From the NCBI GenBank assembly GCA_017429525.1, contig JAFROT010000013.1:1-64000 (forward strand): DNA of 64,000 nt. Reading direction: 5' to 3'. The notes under the pieces were generated by a model that worked only from the letters and a program-made list of their open reading frames with translations, searched no databases and had not been told where the DNA came from. Positions 34,235 through 43,520 of this stretch are shown here, one piece after another. A program made the translations under genes and the position numbers. The stretch comes from Bacteroidaceae bacterium. GTDB taxonomy: Bacteria > Bacteroidota > Bacteroidia > Bacteroidales > Bacteroidaceae. Numbering within the stretch: position 1 is the stretch's first letter; each line of letters begins with the position of its first letter.

Positions 34235-35356
34235 ATGAAACAAAGCAAGACAACTGTCATGCTCTTGATTGCCGCAATAGCTATGGCGACGCTGAACGCC
34301 TGCGGCGGCAAGAAGCAGCAAGGCCAGCAACAAGCCCCTGCCGAGTACAAGACCGTCAAGGTGAAGGCGGAAGACCGTACGATTGACACGAAGTACAGCG
34401 CCACCATCCGCGGTCGCCAAGACATTCAAGTGCTGCCTCAGGTGAGCGGCACGCTGCAACGCCTCTGTGTGACCGAAGGTCAGAAGGTCGCCAAGGGCCA
34501 GACGCTCTTCATCATCGACCAAGTTCCCTACCAGGCAGCACTCAATACTGCCCGCGCCAACCTCCAAGCAGCAAAGGCTGCTGAAGCTACCGCCAAGCTG
34601 AGTTACGAGAGCACGAAGAACCTGTTCGACCAGCAAGTGGTCAGCGAATTCGACCTCCATACTGCCGAGAACGCTTATGCACAGGCCAAAGCTGCTGTGG
34701 CTCAGGCCAACGCAGCCGTTACCAATGCAGCCAACTCTCTCTCTTACACCGTCGTGAAGAGCCCGGCCAATGGCGTCGTAGGCACCCTGCCCTACCGTGT
34801 AGGTGCACTCGTAGGTCCCTCCATCCCCACCCCTCTGACTACCGTTTCCGATAATCATCAGATGTACGTCTATTTCTCCATGACCGAGTCGCAGATGCTT
34901 GAGAAGATTCGTGAGGCAGGAAGTGCCGAGGCTGCCGTCAAGGCCATGCCCGCTGTACGTCTGCAGTTGGTCGATGGCTCGGAGTACAGCGAGACGGGCG
35001 TCGTAGAGACTGCCAGCGGCGTTGTCGACCAAAGTACGGGTAGCGTCTCCCTGCGTGCAGTCTTCAACAATCCTAACGGCCTGCTCCACTCGGGCTCTAC
35101 CGGCAACGTCGTCATTCCCGTTGAGATCAAGAACCACATCATCGTTCCTGCCGCTGCCGTCAAGCAGTTGCAGACCGTTCACCAGGTGTTCAAGGTCGTG
35201 CAGAAGGATGGTCAGCGCGTAGCCGAAGGCACAAACATCGAAGTTGCTCCTTACAACACGGGCAAGGAATTCATCGTGCTCAGCGGCCTGAAGGTTGGCG
35301 ACGAGATCATCGCCGACGGCGCTGGTATGGTCAAGGAGGGAGCGCTGGTGAAATAA
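34235..35356 (+). CDS. RND efflux periplasmic adaptor (membrane fusion protein)
   Basis: A 373-residue lipoprotein (lipobox LNAC, Cys at about 23) of the AcrA/MexA family. Barrel-sandwich halves flank a coiled-coil hairpin (about 105-160, Ala/Lys/Glu-rich: ANLQAAKAAEATAKL), followed by the beta-barrel (VKSPANGVVGTLPYRVGALV) and the membrane-proximal domain. It links the inner-membrane pump to the outer-membrane channel. It is first in a three-gene operon (adaptor, pump, channel). The adaptor-pump gap is made almost wholly of a TCTAGA word array. Confidence 0.93.
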   Translation: MKQSKTTVMLLIAAIAMATLNACGGKKQQGQQQAPAEYKTVKVKAEDRTIDTKYSATIRGRQDIQVLPQVSGTLQRLCVTEGQKVAKGQTLFIIDQVPYQAALNTARANLQAAKAAEATAKLSYESTKNLFDQQVVSEFDLHTAENAYAQAKAAVAQANAAVTNAANSLSYTVVKSPANGVVGTLPYRVGALVGPSIPTPLTTVSDNHQMYVYFSMTESQMLEKIREAGSAEAAVKAMPAVRLQLVDGSEYSETGVVETASGVVDQSTGSVSLRAVFNNPNGLLHSGSTGNVVIPVEIKNHIIVPAAAVKQLQTVHQVFKVVQKDGQRVAEGTNIEVAPYNTGKEFIVLSGLKVGDEIIADGAGMVKEGALVK

Positions 35357-35430
35357 GAATCTAGAAATTCTAGAAAATCTAGAGTATCTAGAAAATCTAG
35401 AAGATCTAGAGAATCTATGAAATACAGAAA
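35357..35430. repeat. TCTAGAAAATCTAGA word array between adaptor and pump genes
   Basis: Six to seven units containing TCTAGA, itself palindromic, fill the 77-base gap up to 4 bases before the pump's ATG. The array can fold on itself and may set the relative translation of pump and adaptor. Confidence 0.85.
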
Positions 35431-35433
35431 ACT

Positions 35434-38400
35434 ATGAAAGGAAACATATTTATCAAGCGCCCTGTGATGGCGATGTCCATTGCCATTGTCATCGTACTGC
35501 TTGGCGCAATCAGCTATTTCAACCTGCCGGTGGAGCAGTTCCCTGACATCGCACCACCTACGGTCGTCGTCAGCGCCACCTACCCAGGCGCTTCGGCCGA
35601 GACGGTCACGAAGGCCGTTATCCAGCCGCTCGAAGAGAGCATCAATGGTGTAGAGAACATGACCTACATGACATCGTCCTCGTCCAACTCTGGTACTGCC
35701 ACCATCACTGTCTTCTTCAAGCAAGGCACTAACCCCGATATGGCCGCTGTAAATACGCAGAACCGTGTATCCATGGCCCAAGGCTTGCTGCCTCAGGAAG
35801 TCACCATGATCGGCGTCACCACCTTCAAGCGCCAGACCTCCATGTTGCAGATCAATGCCATGGTGAGCGAAGTCCCGGAGTACGACCCCAATTTCATGGG
35901 CAACTACATGGCCATCAACATCACGCCGCAGCTGAAGCGTATCAAGGGCGTGGGTGAGGTATTCGCCCTCGCTGCCAACTACTCGCTTCGCATCTGGCTG
36001 AAGCCCGAAGTGATGGCTCAGTACGGCCTCGTGCCGAGCGACATCACAGGCTGTCTGGCCGAGCAGAACCTTGAGGCTGCCGTAGGCCGTCTGGGCGAGA
36101 AGCCCATGGAAGGCGGACACGGCGACAACGTGGATAATGTCTACCAGTACACGCTCCGCTATACTGGTCGTCTGAAGGAAGTTACGGAGTTCGAGAACAT
36201 CGTCATCATGGCCAAGCCCGACGGCTCACTCCTCCGATTGAAGGACGTCGCCGACCTGGAAATGGGTCAGGTGGACTACGGCTTCAGCGGAAAGCTCAAC
36301 GGCAAGCCCTCCGTCACCTTTATGGCCTTCCAGCTCTCTGGTGCCAACGCCAAGGAGACGAACGACCGCCTGACAAGTTCACTCCGAGAGATGGAGAAAA
36401 CGCTCCCCAAGGGCCTGCACTTTGAGCAGATGATGTCGTCCAACGACTTCCTGCTCGAGTCCATAGCCAACGTAGAGGAAACACTCGTTATCGCCATCCT
36501 CCTCGTCATCCTCGTGGTCTACTTCTTCTTGCAGGATTTCCGTGCCACGCTGATTCCTTCGATCTCAATCATCATCTCGCTCATCGGCACCTTTGCGGCC
36601 CTGCAGGTGGCTGGCTTCACGCTGAACCTGCTGACGCTCTTTGCCCTCGTGCTGGCCATTGGTACGGTGGTCGACGACGCCATCGTCGTGGTCGAGGCTG
36701 TGCAGGCAAAGTTCGATGCAGGCTACACCTCTGCTTATCAAGCTACTAAGGATGCCATGTCCGATGTGACCATGGCCGTACTCTCCTGTACGTTCGTCTT
36801 CATGGCCGTGTTCATCCCCGTGACGATGATGCCCGGCACCTCGGGTATGTTCTACACGCAGTTCGGTGTCACTCTGGCCACGGCTGTAGGTATCTCCTGC
36901 GTGTCGGCCCTTGTCGTCTGCCCCGCTCTCTGCGCCATGCTCATGCGCCCCGCCAAGAGCGACCGCCAGGCCAAGAATCCCGTCAGCCGTTTCTTCCTCT
37001 CCTTAAATAGAGGTACACGCAAGGCCTACGACAAGGTCTATGGCGGCACAGCCAAGAAGTACAGCAAGGACCTCCACGGCGTCATCAGCCATCGTTGGGT
37101 GGCTCCGCTGAGCCTGGTCATCGCCGTCGTGCTGCTCGTCTTCTTTATGTCCTCCCTCCCGAAGGGTCTCGTTCCCCAGGAAGACCAGGGCGTGCTGATG
37201 GTCGACGTCACCTGTCCTCCGGGCTCTAACCTCGCCTATACCGAGAGCGTGCTCGACCGAGTACAGGCCATCATCGAGAAGGACGAGGACATCCAGACAT
37301 TCTCTCGTACTGCCGGTTACGGCATGATGGGCGGTCAGGGTGCTGCCAACGGCATGGTCATCCTGCGCCTGAACCATTGGGATAAGCGTAAAGGCCTACA
37401 GCACAGCTCCAGCATCAAGAAGCTGATGCTCATGGGACAGTTCGTCAAGGAAATCCCCGAAGCTCAGATCTTTGCCTTCGAACCCGGTATGATCCCCGGA
37501 TACGGCCTCGGTTCCAACGTCGACCTGCACCTGCAGGACCGTTCGGATGGCGACAAGGGCGTCTTCCTCGAGCAGACCCAGAAGTTCCTGGCAGCCCTGA
37601 ACGAGCGCGAGGAGATCCAGATGGCCATGACCTCCTATGCACGCAACTTCCCGCAGTATCAGGTCGAAGTGGATGCTGCCCAATGCAAGCTCGCAGGCAT
37701 CTCGCCTCAGGCCGTCCTCTCTGCCATGAGCGGCTACCTCGGCGGCTCGTATGTCTCCAACTTCAACCAGTTCGGTAAGGTCTACCGCGTCATGATGCAG
37801 ACCGACCCGAAGTACCGCACCAGCGAATCGGACATCGCCAATATGTACGTGCGCAGCAACGCGGGCATGGCTCCCATCTCGCAGTTCGCCAAGCTGACAC
37901 CCATCCTCGGTCCTGAGATCGACAAGCACTTCAACCTCTTCTCCGAGATTACCTGTATGGTTCAGCCCGCCCAAGGCTACACGACCTCCGATGCCATGCG
38001 CATCATCGACGAGGTGCGCGCCGAAACCCTGCCCGACCACATCACCTATGAGTACGGCAGCATCTCGCGCGAGGAATATGAGCAGATGGGCTCCAATCAG
38101 ACCATCCTCATCTACGCCATCTGCGTCATCCTCATCTTCCTCATCCTCTCCTGCCTCTACGAGTCGTTCCTCGTACCGTTCGCCGTCATCCTCTCCGTGC
38201 CTGCCGGTCTGATGGGCTCCTTCGGACTCGCTTGGCTATGGAACCAGGTCAGCGTGGGCCTCGGACGTTTGTTCACGGGTGCCGACATGTACGTCATCGG
38301 ACAAGTTGAAAACAATATCTACCTACAGACGGGTGTCATCATGCTTATCGGTCTGTTGGCTAAGACCGCCATCCTGATTACCGAGTTCGCCCTCGAGCGT

Positions 38401-38742
38401 CTCCGTAAGGGCATGGGCATCGTCGAGGCCGCTTATGCTGCCTCCGAGGCACGTCTACGTCCTATCCTGATGACCGTCCTCACCTGTGTGCTCGGTATGT
38501 TGCCCCTCATCTTCGCATCAGGCGCAGGTGCCAACGGCGACCGTACCATCGGTATCGGCGTCGTAGGAGGTATGATCGTAGGTACGTTCGCCATCCTCTT
38601 CACCGTGCCCGTCTTCTTCATCTTCTTCGAGTACCTGCAAGAGAAGATACGCCCCGCCATGAAGGTCGAGGCCGACCAGCAGTTCCTCAAGGAGAAAGCC
38701 CACAGCGAGCTGGAGAAGCGCGAAGCCAGCGAAAACAATTAA
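35434..38742 (+). CDS. RND multidrug efflux pump, inner-membrane subunit (HAE1 family)
   Basis: A 1102-residue proton-driven pump of the AcrB/MexB type. N-terminal FIKRPVMAMSIAIVIVL begins helix 1. Large periplasmic loops follow helix 1 and helix 7. Helix 4 carries the proton relay Asp-Asp pair in GTVVDDAIVVVEA (about 413-414). The second half repeats the topology (TGVIMLIGLLAKTAILITEF). The protein is some 50-60 residues longer than AcrB, partly from the loop before the last helices (NQVSVGLGRLFTGADMYV) and the charged C-terminus. Substrates are probably lipophilic drugs or bile salts; this is family-based. Confidence 0.95.
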   Translation: MKGNIFIKRPVMAMSIAIVIVLLGAISYFNLPVEQFPDIAPPTVVVSATYPGASAETVTKAVIQPLEESINGVENMTYMTSSSSNSGTATITVFFKQGTNPDMAAVNTQNRVSMAQGLLPQEVTMIGVTTFKRQTSMLQINAMVSEVPEYDPNFMGNYMAINITPQLKRIKGVGEVFALAANYSLRIWLKPEVMAQYGLVPSDITGCLAEQNLEAAVGRLGEKPMEGGHGDNVDNVYQYTLRYTGRLKEVTEFENIVIMAKPDGSLLRLKDVADLEMGQVDYGFSGKLNGKPSVTFMAFQLSGANAKETNDRLTSSLREMEKTLPKGLHFEQMMSSNDFLLESIANVEETLVIAILLVILVVYFFLQDFRATLIPSISIIISLIGTFAALQVAGFTLNLLTLFALVLAIGTVVDDAIVVVEAVQAKFDAGYTSAYQATKDAMSDVTMAVLSCTFVFMAVFIPVTMMPGTSGMFYTQFGVTLATAVGISCVSALVVCPALCAMLMRPAKSDRQAKNPVSRFFLSLNRGTRKAYDKVYGGTAKKYSKDLHGVISHRWVAPLSLVIAVVLLVFFMSSLPKGLVPQEDQGVLMVDVTCPPGSNLAYTESVLDRVQAIIEKDEDIQTFSRTAGYGMMGGQGAANGMVILRLNHWDKRKGLQHSSSIKKLMLMGQFVKEIPEAQIFAFEPGMIPGYGLGSNVDLHLQDRSDGDKGVFLEQTQKFLAALNEREEIQMAMTSYARNFPQYQVEVDAAQCKLAGISPQAVLSAMSGYLGGSYVSNFNQFGKVYRVMMQTDPKYRTSESDIANMYVRSNAGMAPISQFAKLTPILGPEIDKHFNLFSEITCMVQPAQGYTTSDAMRIIDEVRAETLPDHITYEYGSISREEYEQMGSNQTILIYAICVILIFLILSCLYESFLVPFAVILSVPAGLMGSFGLAWLWNQVSVGLGRLFTGADMYVIGQVENNIYLQTGVIMLIGLLAKTAILITEFALERLRKGMGIVEAAYAASEARLRPILMTVLTCVLGMLPLIFASGAGANGDRTIGIGVVGGMIVGTFAILFTVPVFFIFFEYLQEKIRPAMKVEADQQFLKEKAHSELEKREASENN

Positions 38743-38751
38743 TAAAACAGC

Positions 38752-38784
38752 GGTAGTGCCCAGCGGCTCGTCGCTGGGGCTACC
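38752..38784 (+). promoter_or_regulatory. Hairpin between pump and channel genes
   Basis: GGTAG pairs with CTACC and CCCAGCG with CGCTGGG around a 6-base loop. There is no T-run, so full termination is unlikely. It lies 24 bases before the channel's start and may adjust its transcript stability or translation. Confidence 0.55.
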
Positions 38785-38808
38785 ACTCCTCTTCATAACC
38801 TCACAACA

Positions 38809-40188
38809 ATGAAAAAGCAACTATTCATCATAGCAATAGCAGCAGCAAGCCTGACCTCCTGCGGCGTCATGCGCAACTATGAGCGCCCCACCGACATCAA
38901 GACCGATGGGCTCTACGGCAGCGCACAAGTCGGCACTACCGAGCAAGGTCTCGGCGCCAAGGCTTGGCGCGAGTTCTTCACCGACCCTCAGCTGCAAGCC
39001 CTCATCGAACGTGGTCTGGCGCAAAGCGTGTCGATGCGCCAGCTCGACCTGCAGATTCAGGAAGCGCAGGAGTACCTGCGTTGCTCCAAGCTGGCCTATA
39101 TCCCCAGCTTAGCCATCGCCCCGCAGGGACAGCTCTCCAGCTTCGACTGGTCCAAGCCCCTGAAATTCTATACCGTTCCCCTCTCCGCCTCGTGGCAAGT
39201 TGGTAGCTTTGGCCAGCTCCGCAACGCCAAGAAAACGGCTGAGGTAGGTGTCGAGCAGACGCGCGTGGCCAAGCAAGCCGTGCAGCAGGCTCTCGTGGCG
39301 AATATCGCCAACATTTACTATTCGCTTTGCATGCTCGATGCCCAGCTGGCCATCAGCGAGCAGACGGCCAAGAACTGGCGTGAGAGCGTCGAGATGACCC
39401 GCAAGCTCATGGCTGCCGGTCGCTCCAATAAGGCTGCCGTCGCTCAGAGCGAGGCCAACTGCTATAACGTAGAAGCCAACCTGCTCGACCTCAAAGAGGC
39501 CATTGTCGAGGCTGAGAACGCCCTTTGCACTATCCTCGGCGAGACGCCCCACCACATCGAGCGCGGCACCCTCGCTTCGTTCCAGGCTCCTGCGGCCATC
39601 GAGACTGGCGTGCCTATGGCGCTCCTGCAGAATCGTCCCGACGTGAAGCAGGCTGAGCTGAAGCTCGCCAGCGCCTTCTACGCCGTCAATAGCGCTCAAG
39701 CCAGCTTCTACCCTGCCCTCACGCTCAGCGGAACCCTTGGCTTCACCAACAATGGCAACAGCGTAGAGCTCAACCCGGGCAAATGGCTCTGGAACGCGCT
39801 CGGTCAGTTGGCCCAGCCCATCTTCCAGAATGGACGCCTGCGTGCCCAGAAGCGTGTAGCCCTCATGCAGCAGGAAGAGGCCAAGATGGCATTCGAGCAG
39901 AGTCTCATCGCTGCTGGCAACGAGGTGAATACAGCCCTCATGAAGCTGCAGACGGCTCAGGCCAAGCGCACCTACATCGATGGTCAGATCCGCTCGCTCA
40001 CCGACGCCGTACAGGCTACCGAGGCACTCTACAAGGACAACGTCTCGCGCCAAGTCAACTACCTCAACGTCCTGACCGCTCAGACGGGCCTTCTCAGCGC
40101 CCAACTCGGTCAGTTGGCCAACCAGTACGCCATCATCTCCGCTACCATCGAGGCCTATCAGGCACTCGGCGGTGGCTCCCTCCAGTAA
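38809..40188 (+). CDS. RND efflux outer membrane factor (TolC/OprM type)
   Basis: A 459-residue lipoprotein (lipobox LTSC, Cys at about 18) of the NodT/OprM family. Two repeated halves each give coiled-coil helices and two barrel strands: LRQLDLQIQEAQ-like first half (SMRQLDLQIQEAQEYL), YYSLCMLDAQLAISEQT, then the second half from LLQNRPDVKQAELKLASA. It forms the trimeric channel to the outside. It ends in EAYQALGGGSLQ, typical of the family. It is third in the operon; a terminator-like inverted repeat lies about 85 bases downstream. Confidence 0.93.
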   Translation: MKKQLFIIAIAAASLTSCGVMRNYERPTDIKTDGLYGSAQVGTTEQGLGAKAWREFFTDPQLQALIERGLAQSVSMRQLDLQIQEAQEYLRCSKLAYIPSLAIAPQGQLSSFDWSKPLKFYTVPLSASWQVGSFGQLRNAKKTAEVGVEQTRVAKQAVQQALVANIANIYYSLCMLDAQLAISEQTAKNWRESVEMTRKLMAAGRSNKAAVAQSEANCYNVEANLLDLKEAIVEAENALCTILGETPHHIERGTLASFQAPAAIETGVPMALLQNRPDVKQAELKLASAFYAVNSAQASFYPALTLSGTLGFTNNGNSVELNPGKWLWNALGQLAQPIFQNGRLRAQKRVALMQQEEAKMAFEQSLIAAGNEVNTALMKLQTAQAKRTYIDGQIRSLTDAVQATEALYKDNVSRQVNYLNVLTAQTGLLSAQLGQLANQYAIISATIEAYQALGGGSLQ

Positions 40189-40197
40189 GCACGCCGG

Positions 40198-40278
40198 ACG
40201 AATGTGATACACATTCTCCTGCAAACGTGATTGCTGGAACAACGAATGTGATACACATTCTCCTGCAAACGTGATTGC
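40198..40278. repeat. Two 37-bp direct repeats
   Basis: ACGAATGTGATACACATTCT and the following 17 bases occur twice, 44 bases apart. Each unit contains the internal palindrome GAATGTG-ATA-CACATTC. Confidence 0.85.
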
Positions 40279-40352
40279 ACGGATTTAAACTGATGTTAAA
40301 GGGTTCCTTCTTTCCGACCCTTCATCCAGTTTGAATCCGTGCAATCTTTTAT
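40273..40352 (+). terminator. 20-bp inverted repeat with T-run downstream of the RND operon
   Basis: GATTGCACGGATTTAAACTG (40273-40292) pairs with 40327-40346 with one mismatch, followed by TTTTATT. The loop is 34 bases. It could end the RND transcript. Confidence 0.6.
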
Positions 40353-40495
40353 TATCTGTCAAAAGCAAGCATTTCTGTTCGACCTTACCTTTATCTCTGA
40401 AAAGAAGGCCTTCGTCGAACGTACGTGCCCTCCTCGCCAACCAGAGGCAGTTGTCATCAGATTCCTTTCGGCTGTTTTTAGCGAATATATGTATT

Positions 40496-40520
40496 CGTTA
40501 TTCGATCGCGACCGAACAAC
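40496..40520. repeat. Second copy of the CGTTATTCG palindrome
   Basis: CGTTATTCGATCGCGACCGA followed by ACAAC is an imperfect version (two mismatched pairs) of the perfect palindrome at 25974-25999. ACATATA follows here too, as at the first copy. Confidence 0.75.
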
Positions 40521-40639
40521 CTACACATATATACATGTGGGCTTGAGCGAATATACGCGCAAGGCTTTACATTTATACGTGCAGGGCTTTACATTTATAC
40601 GTGTAAGGCTTTACGTATATACGTGTGGTCGCGGGCAGC

Positions 40640-42637
40640 CTATTTGATCATCATCTTCTTGCCGTTGACGATATAGAGGCCAGGGCGGAGGCCGTCACGG
40701 AGGTTCTGGAAGGTCGCTTTGGACTTCAATAGAACGCCGCGCAGGTCGTAGACGTCGAAGAGCGTAGGCTTAGACGCAGCCATGTCCTTGGGTTGGGCGA
40801 TGCCGTCGAAAGGAATATAGCCCTCGTCAGGAGTCTCGATGCCCAATTCCTCGTCGGTCAGTTCGTAGGGCGTCAACTGCGCGTAGGCGGCGATGGCACG
40901 TTGGCGCAGCCATTCCTTGGCGTTCTCAGTCACCCAGGCGTAGTCGTAGTAATCGTAATCGCTCCAGAACGAGATCTCGCGGTTATGGTCCAAGGTCTGT
41001 TGGGCGAAGGCGAAGTAATCATCGCAGTAGTCAATGAGTTCCTGCAGGTGGTCGCGCATGAAGAGCGTCCACGTCTTGTACATCGCGCGGTCCAGCGCCG
41101 GGCTACACATGCGCATGCGCTTGATGGTATTGGGCGATTCCATATTGGATTTGCCTACAACTTCCGTCCAGAACACGTCGTCCGTACCCTCTTGGAAATA
41201 GCTGTTCGACTGCTCGTAGCCGTAGCCATAGTCGAGGTCCCAGATAGGTCCCCATTTGAACTTGCACGTGTCCTCGAGCACATTCTCGTGGTAGAGGAAA
41301 GTGCTCTTGGGGTGCATAAGTTCGTAGTTGATAATCAATTCCGACACCATCAGGTAGCGCGCCAGCGACTCAATGTCCACGAGGTGCTCGAACTCCTCTT
41401 GCCGGTAGATGGCACGGGCGAAGGCGTTCATGCGGTTCTCGATGTTCTTCTGCGTGATCTCTGTCGAGCCAGCCTCTGAGAAGTCGGGCTCCTTGATGTT
41501 GACAGGCAGCGAATAATAGCGCGTCTTGAACTTATATTTCTCGTCGTAGTAGGTGTCAAGCTCGAGCAGGCATGCCTTCGATTCGTCTTCGAGGTCGATG
41601 CTGTTGTTGGCAAAGCCCACCTTCTCCGTCAGGTTGTAGCTGCCCCAGTAATAATCGTTAATGTAGAGGTCAACGGGCACGATGTGGTTAGCCCCCTCCG
41701 TGCCCACGATGCCTGCGGCATACATGCCGATGGCGTTCGTCATCATGCTGCCTCTCTGTCGATTGGCCAGCAGCACCCAGCTCTTGCCGCCATGCAGGCC
41801 AAAGGGCTTCACCTTCTCTTCGAACTTCAGTCGATAGGGGTTTTTGGAGAACGGTTCGTTGTGCCAGCTGCTGTTGCCTCGTCCCCTGATCTGCACGGGA
41901 GTCTCGTCCATCGAGGGATAGACGCCAGCGCCATCCATCGAGATGGTTGCGTTCAGATAAATCACTTTGTTCCTCACGAATTCGTCATTCTCGATATGGA
42001 TGTCGATGCGTGGAGAGTCCGTGACGCGGTCGGCAGGCCAATCCAAGCGAAGGCGATAGGTTCGACTAACGGGCTTCAATTCAGAGACATACTTGGCCGG
42101 ACGCACGCGGCGCGATGTCAACACGCGCACCTTGGGGTCGGTGACGGTCAGCGTGTGCTCTTCATACATAGGTACGCGCGTACGCTTGCTCACCAGTCGC
42201 ACCGTATCGTCCATCATCACCTCGGCCTGCTTGTCCTCAATCTTGAACGAAGGTGTCAGCCAATGCCCTACGGCTGCTACCTGGCCACGGATGAGCGAGT
42301 CGCCCACGATTTCGCAGTCGATATCGCTGAAGACTTGGTGGTTGAACTTGTTGTTGAATTTAAACGACTCAATAGACAGACTGGCAAGCTGTAACGGGCG
42401 GTCGCAGTAGAGGTATTGCTCGCGCTTGTAGGTGAACTTGGTGCCGTCTTCGGTGAGGATGGTGAGGCCGTCGTCAGTCTCTTCCATCTCCGCAATCATA
42501 GCTCTCGGGAAGAGGTCGACTTCGTAGGTCGAGCGGACCACATAGACGGTGTCGGACTCATCAGCGGCTGCGACCTTGTTCAACGGCCACAGACACAATA
42601 GAAAAGCGATTGGAAATAGCGAGTAGAATCTATTCAT
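40640..42637 (-). CDS. CotH kinase-fold secreted protein with T9SS sorting signal
   Basis: A 665-residue exported protein (signal peptide MNRFYSLFPIAFLLCLWPL, ending VAAA). The middle has a CotH domain (about 215-540): RGRGNSSW, KNPYRLKFEEK, LHGGKSWVLLANRQR, then LTEKVGF, LLELDTYYDE and WDLDYGYGYEQ. CotH proteins are atypical kinases; spore-coat CotH phosphorylates proteins. The C-terminus (VYDLRGVLLK, LRPGLYIVNGKKMMIK) has the pattern of a type IX secretion signal, so the protein is probably exported to the surface. It has its own promoter, divergent from a Crp-family gene. Substrate is unknown. Confidence 0.85.
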   Translation of the reverse strand: MNRFYSLFPIAFLLCLWPLNKVAAADESDTVYVVRSTYEVDLFPRAMIAEMEETDDGLTILTEDGTKFTYKREQYLYCDRPLQLASLSIESFKFNNKFNHQVFSDIDCEIVGDSLIRGQVAAVGHWLTPSFKIEDKQAEVMMDDTVRLVSKRTRVPMYEEHTLTVTDPKVRVLTSRRVRPAKYVSELKPVSRTYRLRLDWPADRVTDSPRIDIHIENDEFVRNKVIYLNATISMDGAGVYPSMDETPVQIRGRGNSSWHNEPFSKNPYRLKFEEKVKPFGLHGGKSWVLLANRQRGSMMTNAIGMYAAGIVGTEGANHIVPVDLYINDYYWGSYNLTEKVGFANNSIDLEDESKACLLELDTYYDEKYKFKTRYYSLPVNIKEPDFSEAGSTEITQKNIENRMNAFARAIYRQEEFEHLVDIESLARYLMVSELIINYELMHPKSTFLYHENVLEDTCKFKWGPIWDLDYGYGYEQSNSYFQEGTDDVFWTEVVGKSNMESPNTIKRMRMCSPALDRAMYKTWTLFMRDHLQELIDYCDDYFAFAQQTLDHNREISFWSDYDYYDYAWVTENAKEWLRQRAIAAYAQLTPYELTDEELGIETPDEGYIPFDGIAQPKDMAASKPTLFDVYDLRGVLLKSKATFQNLRDGLRPGLYIVNGKKMMIK

Positions 42638-42665
42638 AAGTGCGGTTTTTCGTCGATTTACGGCA

Positions 42666-42695
42666 CAAAGGTACGAAGAATCTTAGGACAAACAA
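42666..42695 (-). promoter_or_regulatory. Promoter for the CotH gene
   Basis: On the minus strand TTG (42693-42695), 19-base spacer, TACCTTTG (42666-42673). The start codon at 42637 is 28 bases downstream. Confidence 0.75.
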
Positions 42696-42734
42696 GTTTT
42701 TATGAACAAAAATATGTCAAAAGGTGCAACAAAG

Positions 42735-42766
42735 TTTGCTAAAACCATCCATTCATTGTAATTTTG
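42735..42766 (+). promoter_or_regulatory. Promoter for the Crp-family regulator
   Basis: TTTG (42735-42738), 20-base spacer, TAATTTTG (42759-42766). ATG 42785 is 18 bases downstream. It is divergent from the CotH promoter with about 40 bases between the boxes, so a shared control region is possible. Confidence 0.75.
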
Positions 42767-42784
42767 CACGCGAAAGCAAAAGTG

Positions 42785-43477
42785 ATGCAACAGAGCATGT
42801 TCGATATTCTGCTGGCGCTGCCCCTCTTCCAAGGGTTAGGGCACGCGGACTTGACGCGGATTCTCGAGTCCACGCACCTTGAGTTCGTCACTATCGGACC
42901 CGGCGAAACGGCTTGCCAGCAGGACGCGACGTGCGACCGTATCATCTTCGTCATCGAAGGGAAGCTGGCAGCTCACACCCTCTCGGCCGACCGCCAATGG
43001 GGGGTTATCGAGCACCTCAGCCAGCCCGCTATCGTGGGGCTTGACGTGCTCTATGGCCGACGTCGCACCTTCACCTTCACCGCGACTGCGCTCACGCGCA
43101 CGAAACTGCTGGTGGTCGACAAACGCACGATGGGCGCGCTCTTCCGCTATTTCGAGGTGATGCAGATCAACGCGCTCAACCACTTGACCAGCGAGCTCGC
43201 CCGGCGCGACGCGCCCCTTTGGCTGCCTGCAACGACCTCCCTCGAGGCGCGCATCCTTCACTTCTGCCGCCTCCACCTGCTGCGACCTGCAGGCTACAAG
43301 TGCTTCGACATCTCGCAACGCGCGCTCGGCGACTATCTGGGCGAAGACCCACGCTACATCTCCAAGGCCTTGCAACGAATGGAGAACGACGGCCTGCTCA
43401 AGCGCAGCAGACGCAGCATCGAATTCCCGGCTTTCGAGAAGGCTTTGAGCCAGGCTTATCACACGGCTTCGACATAA
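42785..43477 (+). CDS. Crp/Fnr-family transcription regulator
   Basis: A 230-residue regulator; the start at 42785 follows its promoter. The N-terminal cyclic-nucleotide-binding-type beta-roll covers about 10-125 (LPLFQGLGHADLTRIL, VIEGKLAAH), followed by the dimer helix. The C-terminal helix-turn-helix is at about 170-220 (FDISQRALGDYLGEDPRYIS, LQRMENDGLL). No Fe-S cysteine pattern typical of FNR is seen. The divergent CotH gene is a possible target. The M3 peptidase gene starts 43 bases downstream. Confidence 0.88.
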   Translation: MQQSMFDILLALPLFQGLGHADLTRILESTHLEFVTIGPGETACQQDATCDRIIFVIEGKLAAHTLSADRQWGVIEHLSQPAIVGLDVLYGRRRTFTFTATALTRTKLLVVDKRTMGALFRYFEVMQINALNHLTSELARRDAPLWLPATTSLEARILHFCRLHLLRPAGYKCFDISQRALGDYLGEDPRYISKALQRMENDGLLKRSRRSIEFPAFEKALSQAYHTAST

Positions 43478-43520
43478 CCTATTTATTTACAAGCGTAAAT
43501 TCAGCTATACAACCATCCAC

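Larger units (their letters stand above)
40189..40639. other. 451-bp gene-free stretch with direct, inverted and palindromic repeats
   Basis: No credible gene. Contents: a 37-bp direct repeat (40198-40234 and 40242-40278), an inverted repeat with T-run (40273-40352), a palindrome copy (40496-40520) and three to four AAGGCTTTACATTTATACGTG units (40560-40625). The stretch separates the plus-strand RND operon from the converging minus-strand CotH gene. Confidence 0.75.
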
